A stretch of 64,000 nucleotides of DNA, from NCBI GenBank assembly GCA_001584585.1, contig LSYV01000008.1, positions 56,163 to 120,162 on the forward strand, written 5' to 3'. The notes below the pieces were generated by a model, which was given only the letters and a program-made list of their open reading frames with translations, was not told the origin of the DNA and made no database searches. The DNA comes from Gonium pectorale (taxonomy: Eukaryota; Chlorophyta; Chlorophyceae; Chlamydomonadales; Volvocaceae). Position 1 is the stretch's first letter, and each line of letters opens with the position of its first letter. The translations under genes and the position numbers were made by a program. Positions 1-12,881 of this stretch are shown here, piece after piece.

Positions 1-3000
1 CGTGAGTCGTAATCAGGCTCGCTGTCCGAACGCGGACCTGCAGCATCGCAAGCGCCTCATCTGAGACCTGCACGGCCGAGAGCAGCACACATGGGGGGCG
101 GGAGCACACAGACGGCGTCGGTGGCCACAGGCGCGTCAGCAAGCCTGGGGAACACGTGGGCAGCGGGCGTGCGAGGAGCCTGCAAACAGGAGGTCACAGG
201 TGGAGCGCTTCTCTGGCGGAAGGGCACCGCGCATGCGACGGCGCTAGAGCCAGCCGTGGTCTGTTTGATCCTGGAGCCCAACATGGACACAGGAGGCCTG
301 GTCTCGGGGTTCCCCTACAGCGCCTTCCCTTCGCGCCGCCCCCCCCCCCAAACCCATCCGCCCCCAGAGGGCCCCGCCCCACACGCACTTGGCCCTCTCG
401 CACTCGCAGCACCATGCGCAAGGCTCCTCATCACCACCACCACGCAGCGCTGCGGGCTCCACCCGGGCCCCAGACAAACAGCCGGCCTGACCCCCCACCC
501 CCCGCCCCGCCCTGCCCCACCTGCAGCCGGCGCCACTTGGCCTGCGCCGCCCTGAAGTTGCCCTCCGCCGCCGCCCGCCCCTCGGGCCCGCCACCGTAGA
601 AGGCCACCAGGCCCTCCAGCACCTCCAGCCGCAGGTAGCTGCGGTGGCCGGCGGAGAGTGGAGGGCGAGCGGAGAGCGTCGGAGTGACGAGCGCCCGGCG
701 GGCCGGGGCGGGGGCGGGGGGTAGCGAGGATGCGAAATGGGCCGGGCCGCGTGACACCGCACCGCATGACGCCAAATCGCATTGACGTACGGATCGGGGG
801 CACTGGGTGGGTGCACGCGGCGGGTGCGCAGCACCGGGACGTGGCATGGCTTATCGGAGACGTGGAGGGGACGTGGAGGGGAGTTGGAGGCCTACATGCC
901 CACGTGGTAGCGCCTGCCCCACGAAAAGTCCCGGATATCGGCTCCGCCCCGGACGCCTGTCGCCCGGAGGTCTACGGAGAGCCGCAGGCCGTGATCGCCC
1001 AGCGCGCAGCTCCGCTTCCCGGTTGAACGCAAGTACACCCCTTGCCTTCCCTCCCCCTCCCACAGCCCACGCCCGGGGTGGTGACCGCTCCCTCCCTGCT
1101 CCCGCTCCCTCCCCTTCCGTGAGACTGCATCCGGAGTCCATTGTGTTTTCGTTAAAGGGTTGTTCCCGCTCCCCCCCCTCCCAGCCGGTTCCCGTAGGTG
1201 TTCGCAGTCCCGAAACGGAAGCGCCAAAGGCAGGGCCGTGCAGACCAAACCGTGGCTCGTCGTGAGGCGCAGCGGCGGCTACCCACGTTGCCAGCTCGGG
1301 GCTGAAGCCCGCTCCGCCGCCCGTGAGGGTGCGCAGCCGCTCCAGCTGGGGCCCGTGCGCGCGCTCCAGACCCGCACGCGCTTTCACCAGCCGCTCCCGG
1401 CTGACCTGCGGTGAATAACTGCGGTGATGATGGTGGTGGCGGGTAAAGCAAGCAGCCCAGAGCGCTCGACGAGCAGGAGCTTAAAGTGAGTGCAGAAGGG
1501 CGGTGATGACGGCAGGTGGGGCAGCATGGTGATGCGGGAGGTGCTCATTCCGCGAGCTCTGTCTGCCACCCCCTCCCCACCGCCCACACCCCCACCCGCG
1601 CCACACCGCCCAAGCCCCCTCCTCACCGCCAGCCGCCTGGTGTCCCCCAGCTTGTACGCCGCCCACACCAGGTCCAGCAGCAGCAGCGGCACGTTGTCGA
1701 TGGAGGACGTCAGCGCGGGATCGCACAGGCCCAGCGCCTCCTCCGCCAGCAGCAGCTCCTCCAGCGCCGACGCGTAGTCGCCCTGCCGCACAGGGCGGCG
1801 CCGCGCGTCTTTGCTGCAACACAACTGGCATGAATATGCAAGGCCGCGTGCTGGAAACGAAAGCCTTGTGAGTTCCGTGCCCTCCATGTTCCTGATGTAG
1901 GCAGCATGTGCGTCCCGCGCACGGGTACGCGCCACAAGGCGAGCGTCACCACCCTGTCACACCGTCCCAATCCGCCGCGCCAGCCCCGCCTGGCGTGCGT
2001 GGGGAGGTGCCGCAGATGTGGCTCCCTGACGGCACTTGGATCGCCTGCTGCCCTGCCGTTGACATATAGCCATGGCTGCTCAGCGCGAGTGGGGGGGCTG
2101 CAGGGGCCATACAACTTGCCACCAGGCGCGGGGTCCACGGTGGCCGGCCCGCACCCCCACCGACCCACCCACCCGCCCACCCACCCTCCGCATGGTGGCC
2201 TTTGCCTTGTCGTGCAGCACCAGCCCGAACACCAGGTTGCGCCGGTCCTCGGGCTTGATGGCCACCGCGGTGCCCGCCTGGGGAAGCGATGGGGGAGGAG
2301 GGAGGAGGGAGGAGGGTGGAAGGCAAGGCAAGGAAGGGCCACAAGGGGCTGCAAGGTCATTTGAGGGGTAAAAACATGGGGCAGCAAGCATCCGCTACCG
2401 GCCCAAACCGTATGGGGGCGAACCGCCCGTAGCGCTGTTACGGCCATGGACGCAGAGGTTTTCGACCCGCCGTCCCCTTCTCAGCGTCAGGATGTTGAAA
2501 CGATAGACTTGGTTGCTGGCCCAAGGCTGCATCCGGTGACATTTGGTGCAGGCTCTGCTCCTCCACCTCCTATTCCGTACGCCCTGGGCCCTGCCCTTCT
2601 TCCCCTGTGCAGACCCCTGGGCCCCGCGCACCTGGTCCTCCACGTCTAGGGCTATGTCGTCGCTCAGCCCCCGGGAGTCCCTGCAGCCGCGGAAGTGAAG
2701 AACCCAGGGGCGGATGCGGGTATTTCAGGGCGGGAAACGTGCGGGGGAGGGGTTGTGGCGCGAGGCGGCGTAGACCGGGACCCCTTGGCTGCAACGTGTC
2801 CCAGCGTTCGGGCCCGCCAGGCTCGTGGGCCCGCGCCAGACTTCCCACCAGAACCCGCTGCCCCGGGATCCGATCAGACATCAGAGCCCCGATGTCGCCT
2901 ATTCGCAACTGCACGACGAGCATGCGTCTACAAGGCAGCTTGTCGAAGCCCGTAGCCGTATCCATCCCCCATCACAGCAGACTGGGCCGACCTCTACTGC

Positions 3001-3896
3001 AGCGAGACCCGGCGCGAGCAATAAGTAACTATGGGGACCCAACCCTTTCCCCGCCGGCCTCCTTTGGGCCCATCGTCTCGGGAACCCAGGGCGCAAGAAA
3101 CCGAACGGCCGGCCCCCGCACCTGCCCGCCAGCGCCTCAGCCGCCTTTCGCACCCGTTCCAGCCGCCGCGCGCGCTCCGCTGCAGCCGCACCCGTGGCGG
3201 CCCCCGCGTCGCCCGACGCAGCGCCGCGGGTCACCAGCACCCGGGACGCGGCGTTCACGCCCGCCTCGCGCAGCGTTCGGGTGTCGTCCTGAAGGGGCGT
3301 GATTTTGGGGAGCGGGGCATGCAGGGGGTTTAGGGGAGGGAGATGGGGGCGCTTTGAGGAGTCACGGGGTTCGGCTCCTGAGGGCCTACGCACTGAAGTC
3401 CCTTGCCGCCAGCGGGGCGTGGGACCCATGCAGGAAGCAGCCACCGGAGTCGTGAAGCAGCCACCGGAGTCGTGACTGGTAGGGGATACCCGTCGGGGAC
3501 TGTGCACGGGCGGCTACGGTGGACCTGTGCAGCGGGCCGTCAGCGTCCGTGCTGCAAGGGTCCATCGGAGGTCCAGCGCGCACCAACGGTGCACGGGTGC
3601 ATCCCACCCCACCCCTTGTCCTTATTGGACCCCTCCACTCGCCACATACCTGTAGGGTCCGCCCGCCTACAATTAGTTTCACCACAGCGTCACCACCTGG
3701 CCAGGGGCGAAGGAATGGGTCCGTCAGCGAGCAGCGAAGCGGCCCAGCAAGGCCGAGACGTACCCATAAGTCGCGATATCTCTGAGCGGAGGTTTCCAAT
3801 CGTCGCATCCAGGGAGTCGACGTATACGAGCCCCGCGAGCGCGCCTGTGACTCGGATTGCCTGACCCTCGATACCCTGCTTCGCGCTTTCCGCCAT
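1..3896 (-). CDS. NUB1: NUB1-like protein (ubiquitin-like plus UBA domains), 3' end off the window
   Basis: Homologue of NEDD8 ultimate buster 1, an adaptor that sends NEDD8/ubiquitin-family conjugates to the proteasome (family knowledge). Exons in coding order: 3896-3764, 3696-3650, 3288-3122, 2680-2632, 2277-2185, 1782-1627, 1405-1287, 638-521 and 67-1, giving 316 codons before the edge. All phases match across GT-AG junctions. Exons 1-3 encode a ubiquitin-like fold, with a 'VVKLIVGGRTLQ' strand-turn-strand followed by 'DDTRTLREAG'. Exons 4-8 give the NUB1 helical region, including 'LVFGLVLHDKAKATMR', 'SSIDNVPLLLLDLVWAAYKL' and 'LRLEVLEGLVAFYGGG'. The last exon begins 'VSDEALAMLQ', the start of a UBA domain. 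The start is the only Met that opens the UBL frame. Introns 2 and 7 are the longest. Family assignment is good; the C-terminus is unseen. Confidence 0.82.
3436..3475. repeat. Exact 20-bp tandem duplication in a NUB1 intron
   Basis: Two back-to-back copies of AGCAGCCACCGGAGTCGTGA lie in the intron between NUB1 exons 2 and 3. They are identical, so the duplication is recent or constrained. No function is apparent. Confidence 0.9.
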
Positions 3897-5783
3897 GACG
3901 CAATCTTTATTCGGTGTAGTGCAGATAGTTTATGAAGACGTACGCGGTAAGGGCTTAAGCCCTGGAATCTGGTGTGGTCGTGAGCTACCGCGTCCCCCAC
4001 CTATGTTGTGTAGCCTGCAATGATGTGAAGTGCCCCCTTCGATATGATCGACTGGAGTCCTAGAGTTCACAGTTTCACGGAGCTCCATGATTCACACTGC
4101 CGGTGAGTACTGAGCCGGGCCAGTGTGCAGTCCCGCTGGATACTTCCAGCTGTATGCACTGTGCATCACCTGGGGTTTGCCTTGTTCGTTGGAAACAACG
4201 CCTTGTCGGTTTTGGTGCGCCGAACCCGCTTTCAGGCCGCTGTGACCCTAAGAAGTGAGGCGAGCAGCCATTGGTATCATACATCGATTCCCTCAGGACA
4301 TGCCTCCGGGGTTTTGTGGCACACAAGGCCATCGAGTTTCGAAAATGTCCCCTTCCGTTTCCCAACTTCACTGACCCCTTGCACAATGGAGGGTCGCCTC
4401 TCTTCAATGTCCAACTAGTCCCTAAGAGCACGCAGTAGTCCATCTGTCCATGCCACATGATGCCACCAGGCATGGACAAAGGCAAGGGCTAGTTGCCTCG
4501 CCTTTGTCAAGCAACTTGGCAGGCGCAAGGTGGACAGACATCCAAGCACAGCCGTGAACACGCTGCCACCAATCAGGGCCTGGCCCTGGTATTGTGCAGA
4601 ACGCATGGTCGTGTAACCGTTCGCCAGGGGAGAACCCTGCCGTTCGCAGAGTTGTACTCGCCTGCCGTCCGCACAGTTGTACTTTCCGTATTTTGCCAAC
4701 GACTCACAGCGGCAACCATGCCCTCGGGCCCATCAATACTACTCGGGCCTTTGCATGGCACTATCTGCTTCGAAACACATACGAGTCCAAGGCCTGCGAG
4801 ACACCCCCCCCCTCGGGACATTCATCTTGCCGAAGCTTGCATACTCCCAAACACCTCTACTCCTGACACCTCCTGACAAGCACCGTCATCTCTTCCTGCC
4901 GCAAGCCGCACACAAGCGTCAAGCAAGACGTTGTGGCGGCAAGCTGCCAGCACCCTACCTACCCGTCCACAACGGGGCCATAAGCCCCGACCGGTAGATC
5001 GCCCACTACGACGACAAAACCCGCGGTTCTGCCACTGACTCTACCCCCCAATACGGCCATGCTCCCATGCCCAGCTGGTCTCGTATCGTAACGCTACTAG
5101 TGCAAGGGCACACGCGACAGCACTCAAAGGACATCTTCTCCATGACGGTGGCACTGACAGGAGGGCATCCAAAGTGAACGGGAGGCTGAAAAATAAAGCG
5201 GGGCCTCGACGTGAGGTAACCCATCCCGGCAACAGCGTGGGCAACAGTAACCGCATTGGCGGCATCCGGCGCTGGCATGTCCGCATGTGCCATCGATCAC
5301 TGCACGCTTACTCCACACACACGCTTACTCCACTCCTTACACATACCTTTTACATTCTGATAGGCAATAACATAATTTGATCGATGCAACTGCTCCTTCA
5401 TATCCCACCCGCACTCACGAGCTCGCCATTCCATAAGTACCATAGCACCGCAATCCCAAAGTCTTCTCCATCTTCTGGCCAATACTTGCCTGGCCGGTAC
5501 GGCATTGCGCGCGCCACCGACTGATCAAGACGGTCCCAAATGCGAGCGTTCAAGCGCTATGCCGCCAATGCGCTTGGCGCATGCGCTGCGCTGCCGTATC
5601 TGCACCCCCGCACCATGCCTCTTCCTCGGAGCCTCCGCCAGCCACGTGTTGGACTGGGACACACGACCACCCCTAAGCACCAACCACCAACCGTTAACCG
5701 TTCCGGGCTGAGCTGCACCTGAGAGTGCTCACCCAAACGTCCTTTACGCCCGGCCAACCCGCCGACCCGCCGGCCACCTCCGC
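3897..5783. other. Intergenic: NUB1 upstream region and EXT-A 3' flank
   Basis: This 1.9-kb stretch separates the NUB1 start from the stop of EXT-A; both genes are on the minus strand. I see no ORF with recognisable protein character on either strand. The part near 5340 holds the likely EXT-A 3' end signals. The part next to 3900 must contain the NUB1 promoter, but I see no clear TATA box or other motif. Confidence 0.6.
5337..5354 (-). terminator. Candidate polyadenylation signals of EXT-A (TGTAA on minus strand)
   Basis: TTACA occurs on the plus strand at 5337-5341 and 5350-5354, so TGTAA reads on the coding strand about 430-450 nt after the EXT-A stop. TGTAA is the usual volvocine green algal poly(A) signal. 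Assignment is by position only. Confidence 0.35.
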
Positions 5784-8700
5784 CTACCGCGTGTGGGGTA
5801 TGCGGGAGTGCAGCCACTGCATGATGGTGGCGAAGGCGTCGTCCACCGAGGGGTCGCCCTTGAAGGGTCGCGGGAGGCGGATCTCCTTAGTGGCGCTGAG
5901 CGCGGCGGCCTCCTTGCTGAGCGGGTCATTGGCGTTGCTGGTCATGTAGGCACGGATCTCGGCTGCCACGCCGGGCAGGTTGGCGTAACGGTACCTGCAG
6001 CAAGGACAGGCAGTACGGTGATTGCACAGCAATGTACGGCGTACGCGCCGGGCGCGGAAGGGCGCACGAGACGGGGGTATCTAGCCGCGAACCAGTTTGA
6101 AGGGGCCGAGCGGGGATTTAGGTGCAGCCGGCGCCGGCCTCCAGCGCGACCGGTAGGCAGCCAACCTGCACTGCGACCGGCAGGCAGCCGGCAGACAGCT
6201 TCCCCAGCCTTCCCGCAGAGGCGCAGGGGTTTGCGGCTGCGGCCGCCGCCATGGCGCTGCCCCTTCACTTCTGCCTTCCCAATCTCCTCTGCCGTCCACC
6301 TGCCCGCGATGCCTACGCCGTACACCCGCCGCACCTGTGCCACACTTGCCCCAGGTGCGCCTGCATCGAGCGGATCCTCTTGGGCGGGATGGCCTGCAGC
6401 ACATCCAGCACGTTGGCGGCCTCGGACTCGGCGATGCGCACGCTGAACGAGTCCACCTCCAGAACTGACTCGAACTTGAGCTGCACGTCGTCCATGATGA
6501 TGACGGGGATGCAGCCGTGAAGGACGGCGTCCTCGGTGCGTGCCGACCAGCCGTCGCCTGGGAGGAGTGAGGGCGGTGAGCGCTCATCGGAGAGGGCCGT
6601 CAGCTCCCAAAGCCGTCAGCTCCCTTGGGGACCACAAGCGAGCGGGCTACGCGCCCGTGGCGTGGCCGCCCGCCACCCGCCAGGGCGACCCGCACGCAGT
6701 GCGCTGTGCCCGCTAGAGCTCGGCATGGCACCCAGCAGCCGCGGACAACCAGCGGGCCTGTCCAAAAGCAACGAGCAGGTTGAAACCTGCTCCACGGAGG
6801 GCGCCTCGCGGACTAACGGTTGGCCCCGCCGATGCACTGGACACCCGCCACCGGTGGCAACCAAGCCCATGCTCCGCAACAGCAATCGCCTCCCGCGCTG
6901 GTGCGGTGTGTTCCGTGCAACGCAGGCGGGCGCCCGCCGGCGGACCGGACACCCACCGGTGGCCACCAGGCAGAAGAGCGAGCGGGAGAGCAAGTCGGAG
7001 TAGTCGCCGGAGATGTCGGACGAGTCGCCGATGAGGACGCTGTGGATGGACTCCCAGTCGTTGTCCTTTGCCAGCTTGTAGATCTGGCGGGGATAAGAAA
7101 GTTGGAGCGCGAGATTTCCGGTCAGGAGGACACGTCCTTCAGCCCAGCATCAGTGATCATGAGGTCCACCAGGGCCCCGTTCGGTGGGCAGCGGGTGCGT
7201 TGCGCTCCCCGCAAGGCCGCCGGCATGCGCTGGTGCCCACTTCGCTGGACGGCAGCGCATCGTGCTACTCGAACTACACGTGCAGCAGCAGCACCACTCT
7301 GCCGTACCGTTTGCCGTATACCACGGCTGTACAACGGGGAGCGCCGCTTGCCCACGTCCCCTCGGAAGAACAGAAAGATGTCGCGCGGCTTTGCGGGCGC
7401 GCCGGCGAGGGGGCTCCTCCAGTAGTGCTGAGGCGTTCGCCAGATGGGGATAACGAGGTCCTGCGAGACAGGCGTGGGTCAAGAGGATGGATAATAGATT
7501 ATGAAACCGTTGAACCGGGGGAAAGGGGATGGCTCGGGGCCAGGGGTCCAAGAAGGCAGCAGCATGGCAACGTCACGGACGCTGCGGGGCCTGGAGCTGG
7601 GGCCCAGTTGCACGCGGGGAGAAAGTGAGGCCGAGGGGTCGTCCGTTCGCAAGGGGGAAGAGGATGAAGCGCAAAGGAGGGCGCTATGCCAGACGACAAC
7701 GGAAGGGGCAGCATGTGAGCGCGCCGGGTGAGTCCCGCCTTGCGGGCAACAGAACGCAGCGCTGACGTCGGCGAAGCCCGGTGCAGCACGTTTGCACAAT
7801 GCGCCACCCAGACCGGCACCTGCACTGGCGTGCGAGTGAGCCCTGAAGCCCCCCAACCCAGCAAAAAGGAAACACTGCCTTGGGTAGCCACACCTCTACG
7901 GACATACGCACCCAGCGCTGCCCCGCACCGCCAACGGGCGCACCTTCACGGGGTCGTAGCATGCGTGCCCGGTGATGTACTTTGTGTACCCCTCCGGCTG
8001 CCGCCAGGTTTTGAAGTCCCGTGTGTAATTATCGGCCTCAAACGACGTCTTGCTCCTGTGCGGCCGAGGGGGCACGTGCCCAAGCGTGTAGCGGGCGGGT
8101 GTGCGGGCGGGTCGTCTCTCTGTCCGAACGGCAAGCAGCCGTGGCATGGGAAGATCGCAGACGGACGCAGCACACGGACGCAACGCAACCCTCAGGAACG
8201 TTGTATGCGACGGGGTGGGACGGCGAGTCCTTGCCTGTAGGTGCGCAGTGAAGCAAAGAGCGGGCTCCGCCGCGTGTAATCCCGCGTTTCCCAACGTGTG
8301 TTGACCCGTCGCCCCATGCCCCAGCGCTGCTCACTCGTGGTCGAGGCCAAGCCGCCCCCAATGCGTCAGCCAGACCGAGTCCTTCAGCACGGTGGGCGCC
8401 CAGCACGCGCCCTCGTCGTGGGGGAAGAGCCAGATGTGGTCCCGCCCGCCGCGACGGCCCCAGAAGGGGTAGTTGGCGTTGATCCAGTCGACGGTTTCCC
8501 GTAGCATGTTGACCGCGTGCATGACGCGTGTCCCTGGTGGCACCGTCGGGATGCACAGCAAGTCAGCGCGAAGCCCACAAGACGTGTGGTGTGACGTGTG
8601 GTGCGCACGTCATGCCCGACGCCCGATGCAAACCCTTCGACGATTCCCAACTAGTCATGCCCGAGAAAGTGCAACGATGCTGCCTGCTCCTCCGGCCTTA

Positions 8701-11700
8701 CTGGCACAGAGCACGGACGACCAGTCGGGCAGAAGGCAGGCAGGCAGGCAGGCAGGCAAGGGAAGTAGGCAAGAGAGCAGGCAGGCGAGGCAGGCAAGGG
8801 GGACAGGTTAGGGAGGCCGCCCCACCTCCGTGCGTGTAAAAGTACGGATAGTCCGCCCAGTTGAGCACCGGCCAGATGAGGCACGCCATGTAAACTGGCA
8901 CGTAGAAGAAGTCGGCCTCCTCCGGATCGAAGGTGCGGTGGTCGCTTATGAGGAGGTACTCGTGCACGGCAGATTCGGCGCCGTAGCACCACTCGCTGTA
9001 GTGCGTCTTGTTGCCGCCCTGGTAGTAGCGGTGCGTGCACCACGCGGGCGCGATCCTGCAGAAGCGGCAGTACAGCGGACCCTTGGACCTGGCAATGGGG
9101 AAACCATATGCCGTGACTGGGATACACCCTGGCCCGGCGAGAGACGGGTTGAGGAGGGGGTGCGCTTCATTGGTGCGCAAGATGGGGCTGCGCGAATGCG
9201 CGGAGGCCATAAGTGCTGCGGCTCCCTCATTCCACACGGCACCGTACCTGTACTGCAGTAGCTTGCTCTGGTACAGCGGCTCCAGATCGTACACATAGAT
9301 GAGGGGTCGCTTGCGGGAGGGCGCTGGCGGCGGCTCTAAGGCAGCGGGAGGCTCCCGAACCTGAGGAAGTGTGCAGCGGCAAGGAGGAGGGGGAGCCCGG
9401 GAGTTTGCACCGGTCAAAAGCGTAGGTATGACCTGCCCTGTCAGCCATTGATAACGGCTGCGGACGCAGTGCGCGGAGGCGGACGTCCAAAGGGCGCTGC
9501 TTCGCGCTTGACGCAGCGCCTTCCTGCATGCAGGTTTTGCAAGCTGTCGGACAGCTTGCACCCAGGCACCCAGAGTGCTCAGAGAACCGGAAGCACCTGG
9601 GGTTTTGAACACTGAGCCTACGGACTCACCAAGGGGCAACGCACCGTAACCCAGATCCCTAACCATCGCGTTGCGCACCGCCTCAGTCCATTCGCACATC
9701 GCCCTCCTTAGGGCGCTCATGGGCCCGCACATAGGCTGGCGGGCACCGCTACTGGCCCAACCGCGAGACGCGACACCCACCTCCTTGGCCACCCAGGGCC
9801 GCTCGGGAATGTAGCTGGGCAGCAGAACCATGCCGGCCTTTCGCCGCGCGCAGTCGTGGCCGTAGTAGCCGTTCTCGCACCTGACGGCGTGGCGGCGGCA
9901 AGCGGATGTATGCATGTGTAAGCCGGGCGCCAAAGGAGCCGCGGCGTCCGCGAGGTCGTGGATAGGAGGACATGCTCCCGGCCTTGCAGAGGATACGGCT
10001 GAGATGGCATGTCATGACTCAATCACGTTCAGATGCGGCGGTCTCGCGCCGTCCTCCTCCGGGGTTCACGGGCGTGCTCAGACACGTCGTGTAGCCAGTG
10101 TAACGCCTTATTCGAGCCGTCAGCCAATCGCCGTCTGATGCTTGCCGACTAGGGCGTTAGCAGCAACACCGGACTACGTGAATGGGCCCCGGGGGGTAGG
10201 GCCCAGAGCCCCAACCACAACCCAATGTGCAGCGGCCAACGCTGCGCGCGATGCCGACTGCAGAGGCGACAGGCTGCCGCACACCGCTGCATACAGCGGC
10301 GTGCGCCACGGCAGTTTGCAGCCCAAGCACATTTTACGGCGGCAGCACATCGCTGCGCCGCCCCACCTGCAGAAGCCCAGGTCACAGTGCCCGTGACCGC
10401 TGCACGCGCCGGGGCAGAAGGCCTCGTTCGGAGCGTCGCAGTACTTGCCGGCCAGGTCCTCGGGGCCGCACGCTGGCGCCCAGGCCGGGCTCGAGACGTT
10501 GCAGTAGCCCTGCAGGTCGCACGTCGAGGGCTCAGCCTAGGGAGCATCGACAGCAGTGCCGGCTTGGGGTGTTAAGGGCGGCGAGGCAACGGGTGGCCGG
10601 CGGAGACTGACTGAAAAGGCATGGTGTTACATAGGCATGGTGTCACATAGGCATGGTGTTACATAGGCATGGTGTCACATAGGCATGGTGTCACATAGGC
10701 ATGATGTCACATAGGCATGCCGTGTGGCGCACACGCTGTGAGTACCATGAATGCGGACCGCACCTTGGGTCCGTACACATTCTCGTACGGCTGGCCCCCA
10801 CCATCTGTCTGGAGGCCATCAAAACTCTGTTGACGGGCAACAGGCGACGGACAATAAGAATGAGGAACGATTACGGAACAAGCAGGACACTCGGCCAGGT
10901 GCAAATCTGGGAAGAGTGATGACGCCCATGAGGTGTAGTCCCTGTGCAGTTCCAGGTGATTTCGTAGAGATGATCAACAGCGTGCCTGCAAGAGCCTAGA
11001 ACATGGAGCACGTCCTCAACACGGTACCTCCTCACACAGCTCACCTTCGCAGGCTGGTCAATCAGGTTCATGAGCGGCCGCCCTCTCCGGATGGGTGGTG
11101 TCCCGGGCGGCGCATTGTCCGGGGCCGGGATGCGACCCATGGGTCCGTCGCAGTAGCACATGCCCAGGTCGTCGTCGCAGATGCCTGCGAAGCGATCAGC
11201 ACCCCTCATGGTATTGTCTGCACAGCTAGCAGTGCCAGCTGCCAATCGCCGATACCCCTTGTTGCTTGTTGCAAGTGGCATATGCAGACAGTTCCGTAAA
11301 GCATTACGCGGTGGGCGTACGGCGAGCCTCGCCCCGCACAGCCACGCTAGCGGAGCGGGCGGTCAACCACGTCGCTGCCGTGCAATAGGGCATCAGTCCA
11401 GCATGCCCAACACAACCCAAGCTACCCTTCAGCCCCCTGCTTTGCAATACCGACTAGTTGACTTCATGGGGTGCCGGCCCCAGCTGCTGCGAGCAGACCC
11501 CTCGTTCGTGCGCCCCAGCACGCCCCCCCTCCCGTACCGTAGCATCTCGACGGAGTGAACCCGCGCGCGGTCCAGTTCAGGTCGCGCTTGTCAGGACCAA
11601 TGTGCGACACGGGGTCGGGGCTCTGGTCCTCCGGTGTCCTGAGCAGGCGGGCGGAGAAGCACGAACCTTTGACGACAAATCAACGCGGCCCAAGCGCTAA

Positions 11701-12881
11701 TTACATGGGATGCACCTTGTTGCTGTGCGGCGCTTGGGCGTGCTCAGTCCAGGGTCCGAGTCCACGATATCGATCGAGGCGCCGCCCGAGCCATGGTCTT
11801 CAACCCTCGACGGCACTCGGGAATGTGTCTTCCAAGCAGTGCTATGCCGCCTACCGTCTGCGTTGGGCCACACAAGGCCACGGACCTAGTGCAGGCAAAG
11901 GACCGAGTGTAACCAGCTGGTTATGCTTGTTAACACTCGGTGGCCGACCCAAGACCCTGCTTCCAGCTGACCTGTAGGTCTTTGTGCACGGCCGCTTCTG
12001 GCGGGTCTTGCACCCCGGCCCCCTCCACCCGGCGGGGCAGTCGCAGTAGCCCGTGTCGTAGTTGCAGCGGCCCACGCCATTGCACTTGTCGGGGCACTCC
12101 TTACTGCCGCGCGGGGCGGGCTTCCACGGAACGGGCTGCATGCAGCACGGATCCGGCGGGGAGTGAACGGGGTAATGAAGAGGGGGTCAGTACTGGGCGA
12201 GGCCGTCGAGGCGGGTGGGGTTAAGCGGGCTGAGGTGCATCCTGCTGATGCCGCGGAGGCCGAGCAGTCAAGCAACACGTCGTGGCGGCCGGGCGCAGCC
12301 GCGGCCCCGGCACAGCGTGTTCCGAGCTTTCGGCTGTCCGTGCGGAGCCTCAAAAGGACAAGAGCCGTTCAGTAAGCAGTGCATAGTACTGTACGCGGGC
12401 CCCTACTTACGATATCCCGCATCCGTTTCAGCATGTCGAGGGCATGCAGGCGGCGGCATGGATGCTGACAGGCGAAGACAAGCACGCTCTGCCCCTCGCC
12501 GTAATGCATGCATGTCCGTGGAAGTGGGCTCCCGCCTCCCCAAATTGCATGTTTGCCACCCAGCAAACCAGGACTCAGGCTGCAAGTTCCATGCTGCATT
12601 GTTGCCCCCGTGCTTTACGCGCGAGGCACGCGCACCATCGTTCAACCCTACTCCCAGCCTAGGCGTCACCAGCAGCAGTGGGCTCGTGGCAATCCACTCA
12701 CCTGCTGCTGGTGAAACTCCGTGCACCAGGTACCCTTTGTGAACGCACAACGCATGTTGAGGGGAGCGGCATCGGTGAGCGGCACGAGGCGCTCCTGGGT
12801 AAGCCCCGTGTTCTGGCCAGCCGCGGGGGGAAGCAAGCAAGCCCCAAGGAGGCACAAGCACAGCGCCTGCGCAGTAGTCAA
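5784..12881 (-). CDS. EXT-A: secreted EGF-repeat exostosin-like glycosyltransferase (GT47), array copy 1
   Basis: Predicted 746 aa. Exons: 12881-12702, 12135-11972, 11638-11538, 11184-11045, 10808-10764, 10509-10367, 9880-9781, 9360-9248, 9055-8826, 8533-8335, 8055-7944, 7460-7308, 7083-6957, 6557-6335, 5994-5784. All phases close. The N-terminus is a signal peptide ('LCLCLLGACLLPPAAG'). Then come a Cys pair, EGF module 1 ('CNGVGRCNYDTGYCDCPAGW'), a 'HIGPDKRDLNW' block, a 'CDDDLGMCYCDGPMGR' block, EGF module 2 ('CSGHGHCDLGFCRCENGYYG') and the exostosin domain. That domain starts at 'RKRPLIYVYDLEPLYQSK', contains 'TFDPEEADFFYVP', and ends with the GT47 signature 'GDGWSARTEDAVLHGCIPVI' followed by 'VDSFSVRIAE'. 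Likely acts in the Golgi or is secreted, on wall or matrix glycans; donor and acceptor are unknown. Unlike its three paralogues, the 7308-7460 exon carries no intron. Confidence 0.87.
8735..8758. repeat. (GGCA)6 microsatellite in an EXT-A intron
   Basis: Six GGCA units lie in the intron between the exons ending at 8826 and starting at 8533, next to further imperfect GGCA-rich sequence up to about 8810. It looks like a simple slippage repeat. Confidence 0.85.
10617..10720. repeat. 16-bp tandem minisatellite in an EXT-A intron
   Basis: About six and a half units of ATAGGCATGGTGTCAC. Some units carry TTAC for TCAC, and one has GATG for GGTG. The array sits in the intron between the exons starting at 10509 and ending at 10764 and has no counterpart in the matching introns of the other copies. 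There are no spacers, so it is not CRISPR-like. Confidence 0.92.

Noticed and set aside
8698..9933. Minus-strand open frame of 411 codons in EXT-A
   Set aside because: It is three EXT-A exons read through two introns that happen to lack stops. Family alignment shows clear splice junctions at 9781/9360 and 9248/9055.
10617..10720. Short repeats considered as a CRISPR-like array
   Set aside because: Units are directly tandem without unique spacers, within an intron of a eukaryotic gene.
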